A DNA stretch of 64,000 bases from Spisula solida (taxonomy: Eukaryota > Mollusca > Bivalvia > Venerida > Mactridae): NCBI GenBank assembly GCA_947247005.1, contig OX365948.1:9785455-9849454 (forward strand), given 5' to 3'. Made by a program: the position numbers and the translations under genes. This document shows, one piece after another, positions 24,346 through 34,465 of the stretch (position 1 is its first letter; every line of letters begins with the position of its first letter). Below the pieces are notes generated by a model, which made no database searches, had not been told where the DNA came from, and worked only from the letters and a program-made list of their open reading frames with translations.

Positions 24346-27223
24346 CACTGTGTGGTAGCCTGTATGCCCAAAAATGCGCTGTGGATTCAAGATGGCGGAC
24401 AGTAAAGGCGAGCAAAGTAAGTGTCTTTTGTTTTCGACCCAATCTTTTTAAATATGACAACCTACATTGTGAATTAATTATGAAATGAAAGAGCTTAAAT
24501 TGGCGATTCTAAAGGAACTATCCGTTTGTGATGACATACCGACGTATTTCTGTAAAGTTTAAGTGAACACGCTGTTTTGTGAAAGTTAAAAAGTGAATCG
24601 AGAGACGACGAGAAAATTGACGATATTTTCCCCAGTAAGAATACCAGTACATAAATAATCACCCAAATCTGTAGAAATCGTCCTACCCGTCACATGTACC
24701 CATTGTTTTCTGATAAAAAATCACTAATAAAGATGTTTGAAAGGTTTGAAATTTTGGCTACTGTACTGTGCTGTGCAAAACGTGAACAATAACAAACATA
24801 CCGCTGTATAGCGCTGTGAATGCAATTTCTGTATAGCGCTGTGCTGCAGAACTAGCGAAAAATCTGTACAGCGCTGTGCATTTTTGAACTGATTGAGATG
24901 GTGGCGAAAGTTCTTTCTGTTCTTTCGTTGTAACATTCAGATGCCAATTTCATTTTATGTCATAATCATATTGTTATTAAAACGTTAGAGTGTCATCATG
25001 TTTTATTTTTATTCTACAGGTTTTTGATGCACAGTCAAAGGCATACGTTGTAGAAAATGATGGCAGAGAAGGTTGATGCCGAAACGTAAATATTTTATTG
25101 TAGTGCTATTCTTCATTGTCTGCGATATATGTAGTGTTTGAACTTTCCATCCTGATATCCGTCTCAGCAAATGTTTGGAAGGGGTATCAATTCCACGAAT
25201 TAACAAATTCCAAATAACAAAGGTAGTTTACTAATTTCCTTGGGCTGCTTTTAGCAGTTCAGCCGTTCAGCCACCCTTTTACATTTTAACTTCACATAGG
25301 CATTGGGCTACCTTAGGAAACCTGCATTCTAGTCTCATTTTGGGAGACTATTTCTCTCCTGGTTGGTGTGAGCCAACCTCGATCTGCAGCCCCCAGGAAT
25401 ATCGAACAAGTACAGACACATCCCTCACATATACCACTTCACAAATTGGTCTAGTGGAGCATGCGGGTTATTCTTGCTCAGAAAATTTAAGTAGTGGTCC
25501 AGACTGGGGTTGAACTCGGGACCTCTCGATCCCGAAGAGCGCGCTGTACGAAGTCCATCGCTCCCCACTTTAAATAACATTTGACTTATTTAAAAGTCAA
25601 ATATTTATAACAACGATCAGCTTTTAACAGACAGACCGTTTCGTACACTGATATGTACACGACATAAAATATTATGTAAAAACACTAGGTCACGGAAATC
25701 GTTTTCCGAGTTATCAGCCTATTTGAAGTGTGTATGAATTATTTTTATAATTACATTGACATTGGTAAATTGGTGGTGGTGTTCAAATTTGACATTTTTA
25801 TTCGATGTTTGAGATCTAAATAATAAAATATTGTTCAATAAAGTTTGGGTACACATTGTTATGCAAGGTCAAGAGACCAAAAATGGTATTTAATTTTGTT
25901 CTCATATATTTTCTACCCCACCCACTTCATATTTTAATGCAGCAAAGGAGCACCCAGGTAGAATCATTATAACGTTTTTTCCCGCATTAAACTTTTTTCA
26001 CTATTTTGTGGAATAGGTCTAGTGATATACATCTTCAAAATTATGCAATAAAAAATAAATGTCACCGATGTATCTTTTTCGCAATTGTTTGTTAAATGGG
26101 GCTAAAATGCAGAGAAAATCGATGAAAACGCTAAAAAATCTTATTGAACATTTATATATCGCGAAAACACATACACGCACAATAAACAAACATTACGAAA
26201 CGAATATGACTCCCAAAAAGGTCATTTGGCATAAACATATTTTTATCCCACCCACCTATTTTGTAATGCAATACTTTGGTTGGTTGATAAGTGTGGATGA
26301 CCGACTCGGTCAAATGGCCGATATGTGTGGATGGCCGACGATATGTGTGGATGGTCGACGATCCAATGACCGACGGTCCAATAACTGTGCTCAGACGGAC
26401 ATCCGGATGGACAGTTCAAACACTATATATATCGGGGACATTGTAGAATAGCAAAACAATGAACTACTTATAGAAGAATCAACGTTTCTGCATCAACCTG
26501 CTCTGCCGTCATTTACTACAACGTATGCATTTGATTGTTCATCACAAATCTGCAGAATAAAAATAAAACATCATATCAATCTTATGTTTTAATAACAATA
26601 TGATTATGACATAAAAAGAAATTGGCATCTGAATATTACATCGAAAGAACAGAAAGAACTTTCGCCACCAGCTCAATTAGTTCAAAATTGCATAGCGCCG
26701 TACAGATTTTTGGCTAGTTTTGCAGCACAGCGCTATACAGAAATTAAATTCACAGCGCTATACAGTGGTATGTTTGTTATTGTTCACGTTTTGCACAGCA
26801 CAGTACAGTAGCCAAAATTTCAAACCTTTCAAACATCTTTACTAGTGATTTTTTATCAGAAAACAATGGGTACATGTGACGGGGAGGACGATTTCTACAG
26901 ATTTGGGTGATTTTTTATGTACTGGTATTCTTACTGGGGAAAATATCGTCAATTTTCTTCTTGTCTCTCGATTCACTTTTAAACTTTCACAAAACAGCGT
27001 GTTCGGTGAAACTTTACAGAAATACGTTTGCATTTCATCACAAACGGATAGTTCCTTTAGAATCGCCAATTTAAGCTCTTTCATTTCATAATTCATTCAA
27101 AATTTAGGTTGTCATATTTAAAAAGATTGGGTCGAAAACAAAAGACACTTACTTTGCTCGCGTTTACCGTCCGCCATCTTGAATCCACAGCGCATTTTTG
27201 GGCATACAGGCTACCACACAGTG
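24346..27223. mobile_element. 2.9-kb CAC-ended long-TIR transposon (Transib/RAG-like candidate)
   Basis: Both ends begin CACTGTGTGGTAGCCTGTAT, and the inverted arms run about 740 bp (24346-25088 and 26481-27223). The flanks carry the 5-bp duplication TTCCT, confirmed because removing the element restores LINE A's reading frame. A 5-bp duplication with a CAC tip is known for Transib and ProtoRAG. CACTGTG differs from the RAG heptamer CACAGTG at two positions. CACTA-type elements share the CACTG tip but duplicate 2-3 bp. The interior holds a SINE and no transposase, so it is non-autonomous. Each arm includes a short ATG-containing exon-like piece. Confidence 0.8.
25245..25566 (-). mobile_element. 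tRNA-headed SINE inside the 2.9-kb element
   Basis: The minus strand shows a B-box-like CCCGAGTTCAACCCC in a tRNA-like head, then a 240-bp body with 'ggagagaaatagtctcc' and a 3' part reading 'ggtagcccaatgcc'. A diverged plus-strand copy of the same family lies at 37416-37745. Confidence 0.6.
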
Positions 27224-27490
27224 TTCCTGTTGAGTACAATTGCACCAAACGGAACAAGCGGATTCTAAAACTGGACAAATGAATGATAAGTATATTTTCA
27301 ATAAGGATAATCTATCAATTGTATGTTCGAGCATTCTAAGAAGATTAAATCGGGTACATGCCTTTACGTATATATTTTTTATATGTTCTGACCAGAATGC
27401 ATTTGTTTGAAAAGTGATGCCAAGATGAGTATGTGAACGGGCTTCTTCAACGGGAGTTCCGAAGAAGCATACAGTCGGGTGAATGATATT
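27224..27490 (-). pseudogene. LINE A middle segment
   Basis: Minus-strand frame reading IIHPTVCFFGTPVEEARSHT, then HLGITF, and ending in VWCNCTQQE. This is the LINE region after the RT (HLG-[IV] motif, then the LPxLxYxxxVW-like block; here CPVLESACSVW). It is cut at 27224 by the CAC-ended transposon and at 27490 by a tandem-repeat element. Confidence 0.85.
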
Positions 27491-28305
27491 TATACCCCCA
27501 GATACATAGTATATGGGGGCTATATTGGAGTCATGCTTGAGGTTGGTTGGTCTGTTGGTTGGTCGGTCGGTTGGTCCGTGCAAATTTTGTCCGCCCTATT
27601 TCTCTGTAACCCTTGGTCGGATTTCATCGAAACTTTGCATGACTGATCAGTACCAAGTCTAGTTGTGCATATCGTCGGCACATGCCGGTCGGATAAATTG
27701 TAAGGGAGTTATGGCCCTTTGTTTTTTACACTTATAAATTTTGTCCACTCAATTTCTCTGTTACCAATGGTGGGATTTCAATAAAACTTTACATGAATGA
27801 TCAGTACCACCGTCTAGTTGTGCATATCCTCAGCACACGTTGGTCGGATAAATTTTAAGGGAGTTATGGCCCTTTGTTTTATTTACACTTATAAATTTTG
27901 TCCGCGCTATTTCTCTGTTACCAATGGTCGTATTTCAGCGAAACTTTACATGAATGATCAGTACCAAGTCTAGTTGTGCATATCGACGGCACACGTTAAT
28001 CGAATCAATTTTAAGGTAGTAACGGCCCTTTGTTTTTTTCACTTATAAATTTTGTCCACGCTGTTTCTCTGTAACCAATGGTCGGAAGTTCAAAGGACCT
28101 GTGCATCAATGATTAGTACTAAGTCTATTTTTGCATGTGGTCGACACATGTTGGTCGGATCAATTTTAAGGTAGTTATGGCCCTTTGTGTTTTTACACTT
28201 ATAAATTTTGTCTGCGCTATTTCTCAGCAACCAATGGTTGGATTTCAATGATCAGTACCAAGTCTAGTTGTGCATATCTGACTGTGTCAAGCAGTTTCTG
28301 GGGGG
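27491..28305 (+). mobile_element. 0.8-kb element made of ~156-bp tandem repeats, inserted in LINE A
   Basis: The ends are short inverted repeats (TATACCCCCAGA and TCTGGGGGG), and the flanks share ATT or TATT, a 3-4 bp target duplication. Inside are about 4.5 tandem units of 154-158 bp, with 'cttataaattttgtcc' (27732, 27890, 28044, 28200), 'gatcagtaccaagtctagtt' and 'gttatggccctttg'. The repeats match the style of a widespread bivalve family. No coding sequence. Confidence 0.65.
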
Positions 28306-28474
28306 TATTCATCACATTCAGTGATATTTCTTGTTTTCCTAGTAATCGTAAGTGATTGTGTTTTTGTGGACTAAAGGTTATTGCCCATTGATTGCTCCAA
28401 TCGTTTAATCTATTTAAATCATCCGATAATGAGTACATGAAAGTCCCAAACCCAGTGTGAGCCACAGCAGAAAT
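28306..28474 (-). pseudogene. LINE A, post-catalytic RT segment
   Basis: Minus-strand frame beginning ISAVAHTG, then SLSDDLNRLNDWSNQWAITF and KQEISLNVMN. This is the LINE RT segment that follows the FADD box (L-x-x-W-x-x-x-W-x-[IL]-x-F). It joins in frame with TSLY at 33526 when the CR1-like LINE is removed. The open frame continues past 28306 only by chance. Confidence 0.85.
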
Positions 28475-30265
28475 CACCAGAGCAACGAATCATCAAATAC
28501 CAATACTGAGGGCATAAAATCCTGTAGTAATGACACCAATATCCGTGGTACTCCTAAATTTGGAAAATATTGCATCATACCAAAACCAAAAACCAAATCA
28601 AAAAAGCTCTTCAGCTTCAGATCCTTAATGGGGAAGAAATTTAATTCAACACCTACGACCATCACATCACTGAGAAATAGAGACTCATACTTTACTCACA
28701 CACCTGATAAAGTATCTGTGATTACATCTGATGAAACTATATCTGATATCCAATCTAATGGCAGTGAAACAGAGCTGAAGTGTATGGACACAAGTGAGTG
28801 GAACCCAAATCAGCTTAATACTCAACAAAGCACTTCGGTGTCTGATCTCACTGAACCATTGACTGCTACCAACCTCTGCAGCCCCGATGAAACAAGCCTG
28901 AAAAAAACAACTACTGGAGATATTTCTGGCGATGAATCCAACAAATCCATACTGATATGTGAACAAGGAAACCAATCAACTTCTAATGAACAACAATTAA
29001 TTGACCTGCAGAACCAAAATTATGAACTTACCAAAGAGAACAATCAACTCAGGGAGGAAAATACAACACTTCAAAAACTAAATGCAGAACAAAATAAATC
29101 TCTAACAAAACTTACAGATGCTGCTGGAAAAATGCAGATAACACTAACAAATACCCAGACAAAAGTTCGCGAGCAAGCTAAACAGATTACTTCACTTACA
29201 ACTAAAATAAAGTCATCAGATCAAAAGAGTACTGATAAAGTGGAGGATGCACTTTATGATGAAATAAGGACTCTAAAAACTGGATTTGATACCTTAAGAC
29301 AGAAAGTGACAAATTCTGCTTCAACCACAGAGCTACAAGAGCTGAGAAATGAGGTGGACTCTAACAAGGAGGAGATTAACAGATTAAGAGAAAATAAAGC
29401 ACAGCAAATACCGGGTGCTTTAAATCCTGATAACCAACCTCAAATGGCTTCATCACCTTCAAATTCCAATACAAGACAAAGATTGGACACTCCCATACCA
29501 GCAGCAAGCCAACATATCACAGAGCACAAAGTCTATGTAATTGGAGATTCGGTCACTAGAGTCTTAGAGCCCCAACGACTATCTGGTCAACAGTTTAATG
29601 TCAAAATAAAATCTCAATCTGGCGCTACAGTTAACGATATAACAATGTACCTGAAATCACTCAAGGATAAAACATTCGTATCTGATTTTGACATGTTTGT
29701 GATACATGCAGGAGTCAATAACATTTCCAATGCCAACAAATCTACTGAAATTGTTGAGGACTTTAAAACCCTCACAACAGAACTACAGAATCTCAACGAA
29801 AATGCTACAATATTTATTTCATCAATACTACCGAAGAAGTATGACAAACTATCATTTGATGTGATAAAGGAAACAAATATACTGTTATCAAAACTATGTG
29901 CTGAAAACCAACATGTATTCATTGATAATACCAGCAACTTCATGAACAATGGCCATGTGGACAAATCACTATACAGAGATGAGGTACACCTTAGCAATAA
30001 AGGCAGTTCATTGTTTGCCAAAAACATCAAATCATCCATCATCAAGTGTTTACCTCTCTCTAATGCCACCAGACAGGAAAATGGAAATTTTACCCAGGCC
30101 AGCCTCCACAACAGCTACAAACATCCCCTGGTACATCCCCAGGAGCGGAATCACCAAATACGGTACCATCCCAACAGGCAACCCAACTACATGGCTCAAC
30201 GTCGACCCTGGATCCGACAACTACAGATGCCGTACAATCCAATGTGGACCCCAGACATGTGGTAG
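28475..30265 (+). CDS. LINE ORF1: coiled coil + SGNH esterase
   Basis: Residues are numbered from a GTG at 28457, but bases 28457-28474 belong to LINE A, so that start is an artefact and the true N-terminus was lost by truncation. A Ser/Thr/Asn-rich region is followed by a coiled coil (about 180-315) and an SGNH/GDSL-type hydrolase domain (about 357-530). The hydrolase blocks are GDS (363-365, nucleophile Ser365), Gly389, GVNN (419-422) and DEVH (508-511, Asp508 and His511), so all catalytic positions are kept. ORF1 proteins of this kind bind nucleic acid and trimerise; the esterase is thought to act on lipid esters. The final 200 bases overlap ORF2. Confidence 0.85.
   Translation, partial: HQSNESSNTNTEGIKSCSNDTNIRGTPKFGKYCIIPKPKTKSKKLFSFRSLMGKKFNSTPTTITSLRNRDSYFTHTPDKVSVITSDETISDIQSNGSETELKCMDTSEWNPNQLNTQQSTSVSDLTEPLTATNLCSPDETSLKKTTTGDISGDESNKSILICEQGNQSTSNEQQLIDLQNQNYELTKENNQLREENTTLQKLNAEQNKSLTKLTDAAGKMQITLTNTQTKVREQAKQITSLTTKIKSSDQKSTDKVEDALYDEIRTLKTGFDTLRQKVTNSASTTELQELRNEVDSNKEEINRLRENKAQQIPGALNPDNQPQMASSPSNSNTRQRLDTPIPAASQHITEHKVYVIGDSVTRVLEPQRLSGQQFNVKIKSQSGATVNDITMYLKSLKDKTFVSDFDMFVIHAGVNNISNANKSTEIVEDFKTLTTELQNLNENATIFISSILPKKYDKLSFDVIKETNILLSKLCAENQHVFIDNTSNFMNNGHVDKSLYRDEVHLSNKGSSLFAKNIKSSIIKCLPLSNATRQENGNFTQASLHNSYKHPLVHPQERNHQIRYHPNRQPNYMAQRRPWIRQLQMPYNPMWTPDMW
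30085..30091 (+). other. Candidate -1 frameshift slippery site
   Basis: In ORF1's frame the bases read A AAT TTT, a canonical X XXY YYZ heptamer. The -1 frame opens just upstream (last stop at 30061-30063) and runs without interruption into ORF2, which has no in-frame ATG before its endonuclease domain. A pseudoknot was not assessed. Confidence 0.4.
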
Positions 30266-33240
30266 ACAATATCTTCAACAAACAAGACATCAATAGTGCA
30301 AATACAATATCAAGTTGTGACACAAATATTAAAAAAAATGACATCTTGGACAAAAACAATTTTCTCTTTAAAAAAGGAATTAAGTTTTTTCATTTGAATA
30401 TACACTATTTATACCCCAAATTTGATGAATTGAAAATCTTACTCCATAATCACCCTTATTTAGATGTCATTACACTATGTGAAACATTTCTGAACAAAAA
30501 CTTCTCTGACAGTGAATTCCAAATAACTGGATACCAAATGTTCCGTAAAGATCGTGAAACAAATGGTGGTGGGATCATAGTGTATGTGAATCAAAACCTT
30601 TCTTGTGTCCGTCGGTTTGATTTAGAAAATGATAAAACTGAAATTATCTGGCTTGAGATTCAAAACAACAAGCAAAAACCAATAATATTGGGTTACACGT
30701 ATCGACCCCCGTGTTCCAATGCGGACTGGAACTTCAATTTAGAACACACCTTTGAGAAAATATTTATTGAAAGCAAAGAAATCATATTGACTGGAGATTT
30801 AAATTACAACTATGATCCCATTACTCAATCAACTAACAACAATGCATGGAACAATATTACTAACAGTTTCAATCTCAGACAACTTGTTGAAAACCCCACC
30901 AGAGTAACAAGCACTTCAAAAACAATAATTGATCATCTATACACAAATTTTTCTGAAAATATATCTGAAATTAATATACCAGTACTATCAATTAGTGACC
31001 ATTTTCCTGTGTGTTTCACACATAAAGTTTCCAATGAGGCACCTCGAGACCCCTTACATCATATCATTCAATACCGTAACATGAAACAATTTGTTGAAAA
31101 AGATTTTCTAGAATCTCTTAATGAACAACCATGGTCTTTGTTAGATATATATGAAGACCCAAATGACGCTTTAGATTGTTTTCAATCATTATTCAACAAT
31201 GTGTTAAATAAACATGCTCCATTGAAAACAAAGCGGGTCAAACATACTCATTTACCTGACTGGTACAACCCAGAGATACTCAAAATGACACGAGAAAGAG
31301 ATAAGGCAAAAAAGTTGAATCATAGGGAACAATTTACATACTGGCGAAATAAAGTTAAAACCACAATTTCAAATGCAAAGAAAACATATTATGCACAGAC
31401 TATAAATAACAATAAAAATAATGCCAAGGATTTATGGAAGAACCTTAAGCAATTATCAGGTAAAGCCACAAATCATCAAACAAATTTTATCCATGATGAT
31501 GAGGGGACTCAGATTTCAGACCCTCAGGAAACTGCAGAAACGTTTAATAATTATTTCATAGACATTTTTAAATCTTCTCCCCAAAACTGTTCTTCCTTCT
31601 CAGAAAGTGATAAAATCAAACTTCAGGAATACATTGAAATGCAATCTGGACAGGACACTTCATTTGTATTACCTAAAATTACAAGCAAATTTATAGAACA
31701 AGAACTAAACAACCTCGATGTCAGTAAATCTACTGGATTAGATGGTATAGGGCCAAAGTTTATTAAATTAAGTGCTAAAATCATTTCAAGACATTTGGAG
31801 AAGATATTTAACCTCAGTTTAACAAGTGGAATTTTTCCATCAATTTTCAAAAGAGCCAAGGTTACACCTATCCACAAAAAGGGGCCTAAAACAGAAAAAA
31901 GTAATTACAGACCAATTTCAATCTTACCTGTACTATCCAAAGTACTTGAAAAACATGTCAGTAACACCTTGAAATTATTTTTAGAAAATAATTCACTCCT
32001 TCACCCAAATCAGTCTGGGTTTCGAACTCATTTCTCATGCGAGACTGCTCTGACAGCTATTATTGACAGCTGGATAAAGGCTATAAATGAGGGAAATCAT
32101 GTTGGAACTATTTTTCTCGATCTGACAAAGGCTTTTGACCTTATCAACCACAAGTTACTAGTTGAAAAGCTACAGCTATATAACATTGATGCTAATGCCA
32201 TTACCTGGTTTCAGTCATATCTAACTGATCGATCACAACAGGTTTGTGTGTCGGGAAAATATTCTAGTGTCCAAAAGATACCAGCTGGTGTGCCTCAAGG
32301 CTCAGTATTAGGTCCTCTACTATTCATCATTTACATCAATGATATGCCCTTACATTTGTCAAATTGTAAATCAGATATGTTTGCTGATGATACAACTATT
32401 TCATCATTTGGAAATACTATCGACTCAATCTGCACCAATCTTCAATCAGACCTTGGTTCCATACAAAACTGGTTAGATAGAAACTCTATGATTGCAAATA
32501 CTGACAAGACTAAAGCAATGATCATCTCGCCATCAAACCAAATTATTAATACTGTAAGAAATTCACACAACTCAAATATTTCATTCAATGGAAAAACTAT
32601 TGAATTTTCAACCTCAGAAAAACTCCTTGGTGTTCATATTGATCATACACTAAATTGGAAAACGCAGGTACAAATTACACTGAAAAAATGCAACTCCTTA
32701 TTATACTTGTTGATGAGAATAAAACAATTTTTGAATATTCATACTAGAAAAATGTTCTTCAACGCATACATTCTTCCACACTTAGACTATTGTTGCTCTA
32801 TTTGGGGAAATTGCACTAATGACCTCTCAAATGATATGTATAAGTTTCAAAAACGTGCTGCTCGTATTATTTTGGATAAAGATTTTGATACACCAACAGA
32901 TGAATTATTTTTGCAACTAAACTGGATGAAATTTTCAGATAGAGTTAACTACAAAAAAGCTATTCTTGTTTACAAGTCACTTAATAACCTTTTTCCAAAT
33001 TATATGGAGCAGCTATTCACATATAGCGACAACAGGTCATTGAGATCATTTGAACAAAGACTTCTTTCTGTACCAAAACCGAGACTTGAGTTTTTCAGAA
33101 AATCATTGGCATACTCGGGTGCTAAATTGTGGAACTCACTTCCATATGATATCAAAGTATCTGAAAGTGTTAACACATTCAAAAGCAAATATCTAAAGTG
33201 GTGGTTCTCTGGTGGTCAACAAACCATTTCTTTCATTTGA
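30244..33240 (+). CDS. LINE ORF2: endonuclease + reverse transcriptase
   Basis: An intact 998-codon frame counted from GTG 30244; the open frame starts at 30064. An APE-type endonuclease occupies about residues 46-260, with N52, E80, GDLN (184-187) and SDH (251-253) conserved. Reverse transcriptase covers about 500-760, with catalytic D626 (FLDLTKAFD) and D715/D716 (MFADDT), plus GVPQGSVLGPLLF. A C-terminal region with LPHLDYCCSIWGNC and RAARI follows. It nicks target DNA and reverse-transcribes the LINE RNA. All key residues are present, so the protein is probably functional. There is no in-frame ATG before the endonuclease; the first is near residue 109, which points to reinitiation or frameshifting. 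Confidence 0.93.
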   Translation: MDPRHVVDNIFNKQDINSANTISSCDTNIKKNDILDKNNFLFKKGIKFFHLNIHYLYPKFDELKILLHNHPYLDVITLCETFLNKNFSDSEFQITGYQMFRKDRETNGGGIIVYVNQNLSCVRRFDLENDKTEIIWLEIQNNKQKPIILGYTYRPPCSNADWNFNLEHTFEKIFIESKEIILTGDLNYNYDPITQSTNNNAWNNITNSFNLRQLVENPTRVTSTSKTIIDHLYTNFSENISEINIPVLSISDHFPVCFTHKVSNEAPRDPLHHIIQYRNMKQFVEKDFLESLNEQPWSLLDIYEDPNDALDCFQSLFNNVLNKHAPLKTKRVKHTHLPDWYNPEILKMTRERDKAKKLNHREQFTYWRNKVKTTISNAKKTYYAQTINNNKNNAKDLWKNLKQLSGKATNHQTNFIHDDEGTQISDPQETAETFNNYFIDIFKSSPQNCSSFSESDKIKLQEYIEMQSGQDTSFVLPKITSKFIEQELNNLDVSKSTGLDGIGPKFIKLSAKIISRHLEKIFNLSLTSGIFPSIFKRAKVTPIHKKGPKTEKSNYRPISILPVLSKVLEKHVSNTLKLFLENNSLLHPNQSGFRTHFSCETALTAIIDSWIKAINEGNHVGTIFLDLTKAFDLINHKLLVEKLQLYNIDANAITWFQSYLTDRSQQVCVSGKYSSVQKIPAGVPQGSVLGPLLFIIYINDMPLHLSNCKSDMFADDTTISSFGNTIDSICTNLQSDLGSIQNWLDRNSMIANTDKTKAMIISPSNQIINTVRNSHNSNISFNGKTIEFSTSEKLLGVHIDHTLNWKTQVQITLKKCNSLLYLLMRIKQFLNIHTRKMFFNAYILPHLDYCCSIWGNCTNDLSNDMYKFQKRAARIILDKDFDTPTDELFLQLNWMKFSDRVNYKKAILVYKSLNNLFPNYMEQLFTYSDNRSLRSFEQRLLSVPKPRLEFFRKSLAYSGAKLWNSLPYDIKVSESVNTFKSKYLKWWFSGGQQTISFI

Positions 33241-33487
33241 AAGATCATTTAGGTCCTGGTCTTAGCTCCAACCAGTTGTGTCAATGACTTACTGTATCTA
33301 TTCCTTATATATGCATAACAGTACATTTTAAACTAAATTTGTTTTCAGTCAAGTCATAATTTTTTGTTATTGTTGTTATTGTTAATTGTTATCTTCTGTT
33401 ATTACTGTACATATTATGTAAATGTGTTAATGAGGCTCACAGGGAAGACTGGGTATACCCAATTGTGTTGCCTCTATAAATAAAGTC

Positions 33488-33488
<1 letters not shown>

Positions 33489-33525
<37 letters not shown>
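33489..33525 (+). repeat. (ATT)n tail of the CR1-like LINE
   Basis: About a dozen ATT units directly after AATAAAGTCTTT. This marks the 3' end of the LINE and abuts LINE A sequence (TATAAAGAGACG). Confidence 0.9.
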
Positions 33526-33529
<4 letters not shown>

Positions 33530-34450
33530 AAGAGACGTGTCATCGGCAAATAAGCGTAATGGGTTACTGACGTTATCAACTATGTCGTTTATGTATAGCA
33601 GGAAAAGGAATGGACCTAGGACGGAGCCCTGTGGGACTCCCGCCTCGACGATAGATGAATGTGACGAGTAACCTCCCACTACAACTTTCTGTTCTCTACC
33701 ACATAAGTAATTTTCTTTCCATTTAAGGAGTTTTCCTTTGATACCGTATGTATCTAATTTGTGTAGGAGACCTTTGTGCCATACTTTATCGAATGTTTTT
33801 GCTACATCACAAAAACATCTTTACCTTTATCTAGGTTATACAGTATAGTGTTGTACATTTCTATTAACTGATTAACTGTAGAATCTTTTGGTTGAAAGCC
33901 AGATTGTTCTTTGCATAGGAGATTGTTTTCCTTTATGTAGTTGAATAATCGTTTAAAGATAATTTTTTCGAGGAGTGTACAAATAACACTTGTAAGAGAT
34001 ATTGGTCGATAATTTTGTGGAATAGCTGAATCGCCTTTGCCCTTGTAGATGGGTGTAACATTTGAAAGTTTCCAGTAAAATAGGAGGCTGTTGCTTGCGA
34101 TACAGAGGTTGAATAATTTAGTTAGTGGACCTTTTATTGAGGGGATTATGTTTTTAATATTTTGGGGCTGATATTATCTGGCCCTGCGGGTTTTGATAAG
34201 TTTAATAATTTTAATTGACCAATGACTTCAGATTCTGTAACTGTTATGTTTTCAATAGTCGAATTTGTTCTGGAGTTAAGATTTGGAGTTTCCGGTATAT
34301 GTTGCAATGAAGACACCGACGTGAAATAATCATTAAATGATTCAGCTTTGTCTATTGGATGAAATAATATTTGACCGTTATACTTTAGGGGCGGATTACT
34401 TTGATTTTTGTTATTAAGTTTTGCTACCGATTTTGCAATGCGCCACCATT
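33526..34450 (-). pseudogene. LINE A reverse transcriptase N-terminal part, frameshifted
   Basis: Minus-strand reading gives WWRIAKSVAKLNNKN, then an NDYFTS block, KPAGPDNISPKILK (typical KxxGxDxIxxxxLK), SNVTPIYKGKGDS and NYRPISLTSV. After these come AKTFDKVWH and AGVPQGSVLGPFLF, and finally LFADDTSLY, where the CR1-like LINE interrupts it. Frame changes lie near 34170 and 33815. The Asp of DVAKTFD and the FADD box are kept. Confidence 0.85.
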
Positions 34451-34465
34451 TTCCAGGCGGGATGA

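Larger units (their letters stand above)
28475..33525 (+). mobile_element. CR1/L2-like LINE, 5'-truncated, ORF2 intact
   Basis: A plus-strand LINE of about 5.05 kb inserted in LINE A. It has ORF1 (coiled coil plus SGNH esterase), an overlapping ORF2 (endonuclease plus RT), a short 3' UTR with AATAAA at 33479-33484 and a terminal (ATT)n tail to 33525. An esterase domain in ORF1 is known for CR1 and L2-group elements. The left junction is fixed at about 28474|28475 by LINE A's frame, so ORF1 lacks its native N-terminus. No clear target duplication is seen, common for CR1. Long intact frames imply a recent insertion. Confidence 0.9.
23720..34460 (-). mobile_element. LINE A, an old copy interrupted three times
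   Basis: One minus-strand LINE is spread over four segments: 34450-33526, 28474-28306, 27490-27224 and 24345-23720. The segments are separated by the CR1-like LINE, a tandem-repeat element and a CAC-ended transposon. The protein reads continuously across each gap: TSLY|ISAV, NVMN|IIHP, and CTQQE|SDLLES after removing a 5-bp duplication. Internal frameshifts (near 34170 and 33815) show it was already decaying. At its 5' side it is broken against LINE C near 34460. Its 3' UTR probably runs to about 23600. Confidence 0.85.

Noticed and set aside
29614..30111. 165-codon antisense frame inside LINE ORF1
   Set aside because: Shadow of ORF1 on the opposite strand; the sense frame has domain motifs.
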